Below are positions 17,435 to 25,037 of a DNA stretch of 45,818 nt, piece after piece. The notes beneath the pieces are model-generated. The model had not been told where the DNA came from. It did not search any database and worked only from the letters and a program-made list of their open reading frames with translations. A program made the translations under genes and the position numbers. Position 1 is the stretch's first letter, and every line of letters begins with the position of its first letter. The stretch comes from Oscillospiraceae bacterium (GTDB taxonomy: Bacteria; Bacillota; Clostridia; Oscillospirales; Ruminococcaceae): positions 1 through 45,818 of the forward strand of contig JAEDLR010000007.1 in assembly GCA_016295145.1 (NCBI GenBank). The letters are read 5' to 3'.

Positions 17435-17705
17435 CTGCTCCAGCCTCCGTCAGCATTTGCTGCAAATGCGTATACACTTCATCTTCAATGCGGCAGGAAA
17501 ATGTCTTTTCTAACCTTCTTCCCTTTTGCGCACGGGTCAGGCACTCTGCACTGGGGCAAATGTATGCGCCTCTGCCGGACATTTTTCCTGTAGCATCCAG
17601 TGCAATGGTCTCATCCGGGCGGCGCACCACACGGATCAGCTCGCGCTTCGGTTTCATCTCACCGCAGCCAAGGCACATCCGCAGGGGTGTTTTTCTGGTC
17701 TTCAT
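17427..17705 (-). CDS. ylxR: YlxR-family RNA-binding protein (RNase P modulator)
   Basis: 92 residues with the YlxR signature: PLRMCLGCGEMKPKRELIRVV near the N-terminus and SGRGAYICPSAEC in the middle, then a basic helix. The family binds RNA, and the Bacillus member (RnpM) has been reported to bind and modulate RNase P. The ribosome binding site GGGGAG precedes the ATG; the gene is 25 bases after nusA and overlaps ylxQ by 8 bases. Confidence 0.9.
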   Translation of the reverse strand: MKTRKTPLRMCLGCGEMKPKRELIRVVRRPDETIALDATGKMSGRGAYICPSAECLTRAQKGRRLEKTFSCRIEDEVYTHLQQMLTEAGADE

Positions 17706-17730
17706 GAGTCACTCCCCTTTCACACCGTCT

Positions 17731-18837
17731 TCAGATATCCTGCTCGTCATCCACGGCTTGAACGTCCTCAACGGGTGCTTCCGACACGGTGTATTCAGGC
17801 TTGATGTCGATCTTATAGCCGGTAAGCTTTGCAGCAAGCTTTGCGTTCTGACCGCGGTTACCGATGGCAAGAGAAAGCTGCTGATTGGGTACGATGACCG
17901 TTGCAGCCTTTACCTCGCCCTCAAGCAACGTGGTGGATACCACAGATGCAGGGGCAAGGGCTCTGGCAATAAAGGTAGCAGGATCCTCAGAATAGGGAAT
18001 GATGTCAATTTTCTCGCCGTTGAGTTCACGCACAACGGTTTCAATACGGGAACGGTGCGGGCCGATGCAAGCACCGACGGCATCCACATTGGGATCGTTT
18101 GACCAGACGGCAATCTTGGAGCGGAATCCTGCCTCACGGGCAACGGACTTGATCTCCACAACGCCATCTTCGATCTCCGGCACAGCCAACTCAAACAGAC
18201 GTCTGACCAGTTCGCGGTCTACACGGGAGATGCGGACAACAGGCTTCTTTTCGGCATTGGCAATGGTAGAAACATACACCTTTACCATCTGTCCTTCCAC
18301 CAGATTCTCTCCCGGAATCTGTTCTTTTGCGCTGAGGTAAAGCTCCGTGCCGTCATACACAACGGTCACGCTGCCACGGCCCGGCTCCACCTGCGTGACC
18401 TGAACCGAAAGGATCTGACCGACCTTATCTTCAAACTTTCGGATGGTCTGCTCACGGTTGATGGCACGCAGCTCACCGCGAATAGACTGTTTTGCAAGCT
18501 GTGCAATACTTCTGCCAAAAGCAGAAGGGTCAATGCGGCATTCTACAAAATCGCCGTCCTCGGCAGCAGGGTCGATCAGTTTTGCCTCATGCAGCGGAAT
18601 CTCGTAAGCCTCATAGCCACGGTGCAGAGGACCATCCACGGCTGTTTTCATCATCCACAGCGCAAATTGGTGGGTGCCGGGATCAATCTCCACACGGAAA
18701 TCCTCTTCTTCGCTGTTGGGGTAGGCTTTTTTGGCTGCCTTGAGCATCGCTTCCTTGACCTTATCGACCAGAAGCTGCTGCTCTACACTGTTTTCACACT
18801 CCAGTGCCGCGAGTGCTTCAAAGAACCCTTCGTTCAT
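17731..18837 (-). CDS. nusA: Transcription termination/antitermination factor NusA
   Basis: RNA polymerase accessory factor affecting pausing, intrinsic termination and antitermination. 368 residues: N-terminal polymerase-binding domain (about 1-130), S1 domain (about 135-200), and two KH domains (about 230-345) including ACIGPHRSRIETVVRELNGEKIDII and a second KH with IGNRGQNAKLAAKLTGYKIDI. It ends in an acidic tail and lacks the C-terminal repeats of proteobacterial NusA, as usual for Gram-positives. It is the second gene of the operon, 51 bases after rimP. The leader of its own operon has a terminator-like hairpin that could be a feedback target. Confidence 0.95.
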   Translation of the reverse strand: MNEGFFEALAALECENSVEQQLLVDKVKEAMLKAAKKAYPNSEEEDFRVEIDPGTHQFALWMMKTAVDGPLHRGYEAYEIPLHEAKLIDPAAEDGDFVECRIDPSAFGRSIAQLAKQSIRGELRAINREQTIRKFEDKVGQILSVQVTQVEPGRGSVTVVYDGTELYLSAKEQIPGENLVEGQMVKVYVSTIANAEKKPVVRISRVDRELVRRLFELAVPEIEDGVVEIKSVAREAGFRSKIAVWSNDPNVDAVGACIGPHRSRIETVVRELNGEKIDIIPYSEDPATFIARALAPASVVSTTLLEGEVKAATVIVPNQQLSLAIGNRGQNAKLAAKLTGYKIDIKPEYTVSEAPVEDVQAVDDEQDI

Positions 18838-18888
18838 AGATGATTGTTCTCCTTACATTTATTTTACTGCGCATCACGCAGCATCGTA

Positions 18889-19413
18889 TCAGATTTCTTC
18901 TGCGCCGCCTGAGCCATCGGCTGCAACATCAGCTTCAAAATCAAAATCGGCAAGATGGACAAACGCCACACCGGCAAGAGGATATGCAACGCTTTCGCCC
19001 TCGATTTCCACGGTAACGGTTTCACGGTCGCAGGAAAGCAGTGTCCCTGCCAGATCACGGCGACCTTTCTCATCGGGACGAATCAGACGCACATTGACCC
19101 CGCAGCCCTCGCAGGCATCAAAATGCGATTGGCGGATCAGCTCACGCTCCACACCCACAGAGCCGACTTCAAGGGTATAGCTCTGGGCGATGGGATCGGT
19201 ATCATCCAGCAGCTTATTCAGGGGACGGGTCACATTCTCACAGTCCGTGATATTAACCGCGCGCTCCATATGGTCAAGCAGTACACGCAGATACCAACAG
19301 GCACCCTCTTTTTCAAAGCGGATATCCCATACGATCAAGCCCTGCTCCTCGGCAATGGGCAGCACCATCTCATAGATCTTGGCTTCGGTATTACCGAATT
19401 TTTTGAGTTTCAT
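18889..19413 (-). CDS. rimP: Ribosome maturation factor RimP
   Basis: 30S assembly factor, two-domain alpha/beta fold. Conserved motifs are seen at IYEMVLPIAEEQGLIVWDIRFEKEG, LRVLLD, DCENVTRPLNKLLDD and the characteristic LEVGSVGVERELI. The ATG at 19413 has GAGGTGA upstream; an in-frame ATG at 19437 with AAGGA at 5 bases is an alternative that adds 8 residues. The acidic C-terminal tail (EADVAADGSGGAEE) extends beyond the usual end. It is the first gene of the ten-gene operon. Confidence 0.92.
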   Translation of the reverse strand: MKLKKFGNTEAKIYEMVLPIAEEQGLIVWDIRFEKEGACWYLRVLLDHMERAVNITDCENVTRPLNKLLDDTDPIAQSYTLEVGSVGVERELIRQSHFDACEGCGVNVRLIRPDEKGRRDLAGTLLSCDRETVTVEIEGESVAYPLAGVAFVHLADFDFEADVAADGSGGAEEI

Positions 19414-19449
19414 GCAGTTTTTCACCTCAGTTCGCATAATTTTCCTTGT

Positions 19450-19472
19450 CTGTCAGGGCACACCCTGAACAG
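19450..19472 (-). promoter_or_regulatory. Second leader hairpin next to the rimP ribosome binding site
   Basis: On the minus strand CTGTTCAGGG, a TGTG tetraloop and CCCTGACAG form a 9-bp GC-rich hairpin with one bulged base. It ends a few bases before the AAGGA preceding the 19437 ATG. With the upstream terminator-like hairpin it makes a two-hairpin leader. Confidence 0.55.
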
Positions 19473-19485
19473 GACGCCTGCATAA

Positions 19486-19517
19486 AAGAAAGGTCGGAAC
19501 TGAATCCGACCTTTCTT
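19486..19517 (-). terminator. Terminator-like hairpin in the rimP-nusA operon leader
   Basis: A 13-bp perfect stem, AAGAAAGGTCGGA with TCCGACCTTTCTT, has a 6-base loop and is followed on the minus strand by a T-rich run (TTTCTTTTA). It can end transcripts of the solute-binding protein gene. Because the only good promoter for rimP (19536-19564) lies upstream of it, it is also inside the operon leader, starting about 12 bases after the predicted transcription start. Confidence 0.8.
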
Positions 19518-19535
19518 CATACTTCTTACACTACG

Positions 19536-19564
19536 ATTTTATCACATTTTTCGTGAAAAAGCAA
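19536..19564 (-). promoter_or_regulatory. Sigma-A promoter of the rimP-nusA-infB operon
   Basis: Minus strand TTGCTT (19559-19564), a 17-base spacer and TAAAAT (19536-19541). Predicted start is near 19529. I found no promoter-like pair between the downstream hairpin and rimP. Confidence 0.65.
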
Positions 19565-19650
19565 GCATTATTTCGTTACGGCGCCCAATTTTCGCATCTT
19601 GCACAAAATTCTCTCTGATATCAGCGGTGTTTTCTATGAAAAGAATAGAC

Positions 19651-21060
19651 TTAATTCGTCTTGGCGTTGAATTCGTCCACCACAGCATTGACCACGGACT
19701 GCCACTCGGATCGAATCTCTGCCCAGGTATCGGGGGTATTCTCGTAGCCAATGAGCAGCGCGTCTGCAACGTTATTCATAACGCCACGCGTACCGTAATC
19801 GTAGGTTTCGCTGTACATCAAGCTACCCATACCGTAACCGAAATCAAACACAGTCTTGATATTGGCAGGGTCGTACCATGTCTGCATGAAGTCATACTGC
19901 TCCTCAGTGATGAAGCCTGTCACCTTGCCCTGTGCGTTCACAGTCTGGATGAGTGCCTTCTCCTTGGCAGCGGACCGATATTCTTCCTTGGTGTTTGCCA
20001 TACGCTCACACTTGATCCACATGGCAACGGCATCGCCCTTATCGGAGTTTTTCACCAGCATAGTGGCTGCATAGTTCATGTTGAGATAGTAATCCTCGGA
20101 CTCAGGATCCTTGGGGAACGGCACCAGAAACAGGTCAGCATCCGGGTTCTTTGCGTTGGAATCTGCTAAATGCCACGGAGCCATACCGTAGAACAGAACG
20201 GAACCATCATTGGGGAAATAGCCATGCCATACGGAAGTATACAACCCCTGATTCGCGATATCCTCCATCAGCAGTTCGGCACGCTCGATCTTTGCACTCA
20301 TAATATTATTGGTGAACTTGCTGCCGTCATAGGTCACAACAGTATCACCTGTGGACTGCACCAAGGCCTGTCCGAACCAGCCTGCACAGCCGTAACGAAC
20401 TTCATCTTCATCACCGTTGGCGACAAAGGTCTGCATCAACTCCATGAATGTATTCCAGTTCCACTGGCCCTTCTGATACAGTTCATAGGGATCCTTCAGA
20501 CCTTCTTCTTCTATCATTGCACGACTGTAGGTAATCGCCAGCGGATCGGAAGTTGCATAGGGAATGACATAGTAATGTCCGTTGTACTTGAACATCTCTG
20601 CCATATCGCGGACACCGTCGTACAGCGGATCGGAAAGATCTACATAATCATCCAGCGGATCAAACATACCCTTATTGACGCCGTTGGGCACTGCATCCCA
20701 CTCATAGGGAAACATATCCACGGGGTCACCGCCGTTGATGCGGTTTGCAAGGTCATCGAATTTGGTATCGGCAGTGGTAGGCACATACTCAATTTTTGCA
20801 CCATAGACATCCTCAAAAAGGGACAACGCAACGGAACGGTCAGCATTTCCTTTGGGGTTAAGGTCATACAAAGCCATCCAGTAAACGGTCTGACCGGAAA
20901 TATCGGGGTCGTCGGCATTGACCACATCATCGGTGGCAATGGATACGTCATCCTGGGATTTGGTACGTCCCTCGGAACTTTCGTCATCACCACAGCCGAC
21001 AGCAACTGCTGCAAGCATCATAGCGGAAAGCACCGCAAGGAGCTGTTTTATCTTTTTCAT
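19651..21060 (-). CDS. Extracellular solute-binding lipoprotein, sugar ABC type, orphan
   Basis: 469 residues resembling family 1 solute-binding proteins of carbohydrate ABC importers. The lipoprotein signal MKKIKQLLAVLSAMM leads to a lipobox at VGC (Cys23), followed by an acidic linker. The mature part has the typical FEDVYGAKIEYVPTTADTKFDD start, a tryptophan-rich middle and GDAVAMWIKC near the C-terminus. Start 21060 is set by GAGGTG nine bases upstream and by the signal peptide. No permease or ATPase gene is adjacent, so it must work with components encoded elsewhere or act as a glycan-binding surface protein. It has its own consensus promoter. The ligand is not predictable from sequence. 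Confidence 0.87.
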   Translation of the reverse strand: MKKIKQLLAVLSAMMLAAVAVGCGDDESSEGRTKSQDDVSIATDDVVNADDPDISGQTVYWMALYDLNPKGNADRSVALSLFEDVYGAKIEYVPTTADTKFDDLANRINGGDPVDMFPYEWDAVPNGVNKGMFDPLDDYVDLSDPLYDGVRDMAEMFKYNGHYYVIPYATSDPLAITYSRAMIEEEGLKDPYELYQKGQWNWNTFMELMQTFVANGDEDEVRYGCAGWFGQALVQSTGDTVVTYDGSKFTNNIMSAKIERAELLMEDIANQGLYTSVWHGYFPNDGSVLFYGMAPWHLADSNAKNPDADLFLVPFPKDPESEDYYLNMNYAATMLVKNSDKGDAVAMWIKCERMANTKEEYRSAAKEKALIQTVNAQGKVTGFITEEQYDFMQTWYDPANIKTVFDFGYGMGSLMYSETYDYGTRGVMNNVADALLIGYENTPDTWAEIRSEWQSVVNAVVDEFNAKTN

Positions 21061-21125
21061 ATTCTCTGGCACCTCGTTCATTATTTTATGCGTGCACAAC
21101 GCAACTTACCGCCGTACACACTGTC

Positions 21126-21155
21126 ATTATACCACGGTGATTCACAGATTGTCAA
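21126..21155 (-). promoter_or_regulatory. Consensus promoter of the solute-binding protein gene
   Basis: Minus strand TTGACA (21150-21155), an 18-base spacer and TATAAT (21126-21131); both hexamers are perfect. Confidence 0.88.
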
Positions 21156-21181
21156 CTACGCTTCTTACAAATATAGCCATA

Positions 21182-21218
21182 CAATATTGTCTATTTTGCC
21201 CAAAACAGAACAATATTG
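21182..21218. promoter_or_regulatory. Paired CAATATTG palindromes / AT-rich hairpin between rapZ and the SBP promoter
   Basis: CAATATTGT (21182-21190) and ACAATATTG (21210-21218) are inverted repeats of 9 bp, with an inner TTTTG/CAAAA stem. Each CAATATTG is itself palindromic. The element lies just after the rapZ stop and 27-63 bp upstream of the SBP -35 box, so it may be a weak terminator for rapZ or a pair of regulator sites. Confidence 0.45.
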
Positions 21219-21229
21219 CCACTTCAGCT

Positions 21230-22108
21230 TTATTTTTTGAAATCGCGGTGCTGCTTAATCACATGGTATCCGCACTCGCTGAGATGCCTGGAGATCAGCT
21301 CTGCAAAGGTGACAGAGCGGTGCCTGCCGCCGGTACAGCCAAAGCCGATGACAAGTTGCGGGCGTCCCTCCTTGACATACAAAGGAATGGCAAAATCCAG
21401 CATATCCTGCACCTTTTGGTAATACTCTCTGGATTCCGGTGCATTCATCACATATTCACGGACGCTCTCCTCGCACCCTGTATGCTCACGGAGTTCCGCC
21501 ACATAGTAAGGATTGGGCAAGCATCGCATATCATACATGAGATCTACTTCCATAGGGGCACCGTACTTGAACCCAAAGCTCATGACTTGTATCAGCATGG
21601 CATCACTGATATGCGCCATAAACAGCGCCTTGACCTGCTCCTTGAGCTGCGATGCTGAAAGCAAAGACGAATCAATCAGATAGTCGGCATGGGCGCGCAC
21701 GGGCTGCAGCAATTCACGCTCAAAGGCAAAGGCAGCCGGCAGATTCCCCTCAAAGCGGTCAGCAAGGGGGTGACTGCGGCGCGATGTACGGAAACGGTTC
21801 TGCAGGGTCGCCTCCGATGCCTCCAGGCAAAGCATACGGCAATTGAACGGCTCTGCGGCACCGATAGGCTCGGTTTTGCGAATGGTAAGATACGCGGAAA
21901 CCAGCTCCGAAAAACGGTCGCAGGAACGGATATCAATGACGGCTGCCACACGGGACAGCTGTCCGCCGCGATCTCTGCAAAGTTCTACAAATTGCGGCAA
22001 AAAAGAAAGCGGCAGATTCTCTACACAATAATAACCAATGTCCTCCAGTGCATTCAGTGCAGAGGTTTTGCCTGCACCTGCCATGCCTGTGACGATGATA
22101 AACTCCAT
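21230..22108 (-). CDS. rapZ: RNase adapter / nucleotide-binding protein RapZ (YvcJ)
   Basis: 292-residue P-loop protein of the RapZ/YvcJ family. Walker A is at residues 8-16 (GMAGAGKTS), followed by ALEDIGYYCVENLP. The C-terminal domain carries the signature IGFGCTGGRHRSV and shows ADYLIDSS and FGFKYG. In Enterobacteria it controls glucosamine-6-phosphate synthase RNA decay; in Bacillus it is a nucleotide hydrolase of uncertain role. I start it at the ATG at 22108 (AAGGAG upstream with a rather long 13-base spacer); a GTG at 22150 would add 14 unconserved-looking residues. It is the last gene of the hprK-murB operon. Confidence 0.9.
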   Translation of the reverse strand: MEFIIVTGMAGAGKTSALNALEDIGYYCVENLPLSFLPQFVELCRDRGGQLSRVAAVIDIRSCDRFSELVSAYLTIRKTEPIGAAEPFNCRMLCLEASEATLQNRFRTSRRSHPLADRFEGNLPAAFAFERELLQPVRAHADYLIDSSLLSASQLKEQVKALFMAHISDAMLIQVMSFGFKYGAPMEVDLMYDMRCLPNPYYVAELREHTGCEESVREYVMNAPESREYYQKVQDMLDFAIPLYVKEGRPQLVIGFGCTGGRHRSVTFAELISRHLSECGYHVIKQHRDFKK

Positions 22109-22150
22109 GACGCTTGATATACTCCTTTTGACAACAGGAAAATTTTTCAC

Positions 22151-23056
22151 TTAACCCAATCGCTCGGGTTCCAGTTCCAGCACATAGCCCGTCTGACGCT
22201 GCACCACATCGCGCACCTGTTCGCAAAGCCGCAGAATATCATCACAGGTTGCACCCCCACGGTTGATGACAAAGCCTGCGTGTTTCTCGCTGACCTGCGC
22301 GCCGCCCACTGTTAGCCCCTTCAAGCCGCACTGGTCGATCAGCATAGAGGCATAGCTTCCCTCGGGACGCTTAAAGGTACTGCCTGCACTGGGATACTCC
22401 AACGGTTGTTTTTCAATGCGGCGATGCATCAGTTCATCCATCTTCCGGCGTATCTCCGCAGGATCACCTTCACGCAGCTGCACACTCGCCTGCAAGATCA
22501 CAAGGTTATTCTGCATAAAGGCAGAATGTCGGTATGACAGTTCCAGTTGCTCCGCAGGAATCGTCTGCAACGCGCCATTTGCGTCCACAGTCTGCACCTC
22601 GGTGATAATCTGCGACATTTCTCCGCCGTAGGCACCTGCGTTCATATACACGGCGCCGCCCACTGTGCCGGGAATGCCATATGCAAATTCCAGACCCGTT
22701 AGTGAAGCATCTGCAGCAGCATTACACAACGATTTGAGCGACCCCCCTGCCCATGCGGTCAACACCCCTTTTTCAAGCTGCCGAATCCGCGCTTCGGGTG
22801 CAAGCGTCAACACGACGCCTGCATAGCCTGCATCGGCAACGATCAGATTGCTGCCTCTGCCGATGAAACGGTGGGGCAATTCCGCCTCGGACAAAAAACG
22901 GCGCAGCGCAGCACAAGCTGCGACATCGGGCACGGTGATAAAGGCTTTACAGGCACCGCCAACACGAAATGTCGTATGATTGCAAAGAGGCTCATCAACG
23001 GCAAATGCTGCGCCATACTGTTTACAAATCGTCTCCAAATGATCAAGATGCTGCAT
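22151..23056 (-). CDS. murB: UDP-N-acetylenolpyruvoylglucosamine reductase
   Basis: FAD enzyme reducing UDP-GlcNAc-enolpyruvate to UDP-MurNAc in peptidoglycan precursor synthesis. 301 residues. FAD-binding motifs are FIGRGSNLIVAD and GIPGTVGGAVYMNAGAYGGE; the substrate-binding and catalytic region has YRHSAF and PSAGSTFKRP (catalytic Ser), then GGAQVSEKHAGFVIN. AAAGGAG lies 11 bases before the ATG. It lies between the PHP phosphatase and rapZ genes, with gaps of about 45 bases on both sides. Confidence 0.94.
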   Translation of the reverse strand: MQHLDHLETICKQYGAAFAVDEPLCNHTTFRVGGACKAFITVPDVAACAALRRFLSEAELPHRFIGRGSNLIVADAGYAGVVLTLAPEARIRQLEKGVLTAWAGGSLKSLCNAAADASLTGLEFAYGIPGTVGGAVYMNAGAYGGEMSQIITEVQTVDANGALQTIPAEQLELSYRHSAFMQNNLVILQASVQLREGDPAEIRRKMDELMHRRIEKQPLEYPSAGSTFKRPEGSYASMLIDQCGLKGLTVGGAQVSEKHAGFVINRGGATCDDILRLCEQVRDVVQRQTGYVLELEPERLG

Positions 23057-23102
23057 CTGTATGAAAACTCCTTTCGTTGGAAAATGACACGGTCAGACTG
23101 TC

Positions 23103-23843
23103 TCACTCTGACACAAAACGGATACCACGCTTCTGCTCTGTCATTTCCATAATGCGCTGTGCATCCAGATTGAGAATCAGGTCATGGGGATAATCCAGTG
23201 CTTCCAGAAGCTGCGCGGCAAGGGGGGATTTTCCCACCAATGCGTGATAGTGGGCATCAGTATTGACCACAATGGGCACACCGATCTTTTTGCAGGCAGC
23301 ATATGCGGTATAGGCATTCTGCAAAGCACCCCTTTTCCATTGCAGCGAGCTTTCGTTCAGTTCTATCAGCTTGCCCGATTCTTTACAATACGATGCAACC
23401 GCTGCGTAATCGCAGGGAAAAAAATCGGTTGTAAAATGGCCGATCACATCCACGGCAGGATTTTCACATAGCTTGCGGTATCCCTGTGTGACCAATGCCG
23501 ATTCCCGCGGAAATGTGACGCAGGGCTTATGGTACGATGCAATCACCCACTCGCAGAAAGCAAGTTCCTTTTCGTCCATATCCAATGTACCATACTCATC
23601 TACAATATTCGCCTCGACGCCCTTTAATAGCCACACGCCTGCAATCCTGCGCGGCAGAATCTTATAATTATGAAAGTGCCAGAGATGCGGTGCATCCGGC
23701 GAAGCGGGGCCGTGATCGGTTATGGCAAGCAACTTGAGCCCCTGCTGTGCTGCAGCGGTCGCCATCTCGGTAATGGTGGAATAACCATGTGTAGACGCGA
23801 TGGTATGGGTATGTAAATCTGCCTGTAACTGCAAAATAATCAC
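23103..23843 (-). CDS. PHP-domain phosphatase (YcdX type)
   Basis: About 246-residue metal-dependent phosphoesterase with the PHP fold. Metal motifs: ADLHTHT near the N-terminus, AITDHGPA, GVEAN, GHFTTDF and VNTDAHYH near the C-terminus. The YcdX-like family is often annotated as putative hydrolase with unknown substrate. The longest reading begins with GTG at 23843; a TTG at 23834, five to six bases after AGGTGA, is an equally good start and gives the usual family N-terminus. It lies between hprK and murB with gaps of about 47 bases. Confidence 0.85.
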   Translation of the reverse strand: MIILQLQADLHTHTIASTHGYSTITEMATAAAQQGLKLLAITDHGPASPDAPHLWHFHNYKILPRRIAGVWLLKGVEANIVDEYGTLDMDEKELAFCEWVIASYHKPCVTFPRESALVTQGYRKLCENPAVDVIGHFTTDFFPCDYAAVASYCKESGKLIELNESSLQWKRGALQNAYTAYAACKKIGVPIVVNTDAHYHALVGKSPLAAQLLEALDYPHDLILNLDAQRIMEMTEQKRGIRFVSE

Positions 23844-23890
23844 CTGTGTTTCTCAATGATATCATACGGTATAAAAACAAAAATCATGCA

Positions 23891-24850
23891 TCAGAACTCG
23901 TCAAACTCGTTGATGATCTCTCTGCCCTCCATTTTGGTGCCAAGACGCATCATCAACTCCTGCCCCGCGTTGTAACCCATCTTCTTCTGACGGTTATTCA
24001 TTGCGGCAACCTCCATGATCACGGCGAGATTACGGCCAGGTGTAACAGGGATCACCAGAGAAGGTGTTTTCACGCCCAGAATCGTTGAATACTGACGGTC
24101 AACGCCCATACGGTCATAGATCTTGGCACTGTTCCATAATTCCAGCTGAACGATCATATCGATCTGCTGCTGCACCTTAACAGAACCCATACCGAACAAT
24201 CGGCGCACATTGATAATGCCAATGCCGCGCAATTCCAAGAAGTGGCGGATGTTATCGGGCGAGGTACCCACAAGGGAATCATTGGAGACCTTACGGATTT
24301 CCACTGCATCATCTGCAACCAGACGGTGACCGCGCTTTACCAACTCGATGGCGCACTCACTTTTACCAACGCCGCTTTCACCGGTAATGAATACGCCCTC
24401 ACCGTAGATCTCAATCAGCACGCCATGACGCGTAACACGGGGTGCAAGATTATGATTCAGGTAAGAAAGCAGCGCTGTGGTAAAATGCGAGGTGGATTCC
24501 TTACTGCGCAGAAGCGGCACCTGATATTTTTGTGCAAGGGTAAGCATCTCAGGGAAAATATCATGGGAACGGGTAATGCACAGTGCTGTGATATGATGGG
24601 CAAATAGACGCTCCAGATGGGCATAACGGGTTGCCTCATCCACAGAAGAGAGATAGGCAAATTCCATATTGCCAACAACCTGCAGACGCTCGGGATTAAA
24701 ATACTCGTAGAATCCCATGAGCTGCAAACCAGGACGGATGATATCATTTTCGGCAAGCAGGATGGTATTCAGATCACAGGGCGCATGGATTACCTCAAGC
24801 TGAAACTCGTCGATAACAGATTGCAGAGATACTGTAAATTGCTCAGGCAT
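23891..24850 (-). CDS. hprK: HPr kinase/phosphorylase
   Basis: Phosphorylates HPr at Ser46 (and reverses it), the switch for carbon catabolite repression in Bacillota. 319 residues. The Walker A motif GESGVGKS (157-164), the conserved His142 in RHGVLIEIYG, Asp180/181 in LVADDAV and the family signature ELRGIGIINVRRLFG are all present. The ATG at 24850 has GGAGG seven bases upstream; the longer frame upstream overlaps the promoter region and lacks such a site. It is the first gene of hprK-PHP-murB-rapZ. Confidence 0.95.
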   Translation of the reverse strand: MPEQFTVSLQSVIDEFQLEVIHAPCDLNTILLAENDIIRPGLQLMGFYEYFNPERLQVVGNMEFAYLSSVDEATRYAHLERLFAHHITALCITRSHDIFPEMLTLAQKYQVPLLRSKESTSHFTTALLSYLNHNLAPRVTRHGVLIEIYGEGVFITGESGVGKSECAIELVKRGHRLVADDAVEIRKVSNDSLVGTSPDNIRHFLELRGIGIINVRRLFGMGSVKVQQQIDMIVQLELWNSAKIYDRMGVDRQYSTILGVKTPSLVIPVTPGRNLAVIMEVAAMNNRQKKMGYNAGQELMMRLGTKMEGREIINEFDEF

Positions 24851-24898
24851 AGGAATGCCTCCTTTACTATTTCGATTTGGATACATTATGCTGATACT

Positions 24899-24927
24899 AT
24901 CATACCATAAAATTACCGTTCTTTCAA
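24899..24927 (-). promoter_or_regulatory. Promoter of the hprK operon
   Basis: Minus strand TTGAAA (24922-24927), a 17-base spacer and TATGAT (24899-24904). The leader to the hprK ATG is about 40 bases. Confidence 0.7.
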
Positions 24928-24985
24928 GTAGTTCATGATATTTTTTGCCGGACTTTTCTGTATATGGACAGCCCCCATAAAATCA

Positions 24986-25017
24986 AAAACCGCGCAGAAA
25001 CGAATCTGCACGGTTTT
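24986..25017 (-). terminator. Terminator of the glycyl-tRNA synthetase gene
   Basis: Minus strand AAAACCG and GCAGA pair with TCTGC and CGGTTTT across one mismatch, followed by a T-rich run (GGTTTTTGATTTT). It lies 20 bases after the stop codon. Confidence 0.85.
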
Positions 25018-25037
25018 CAAACATTTTGTCGCACAAA

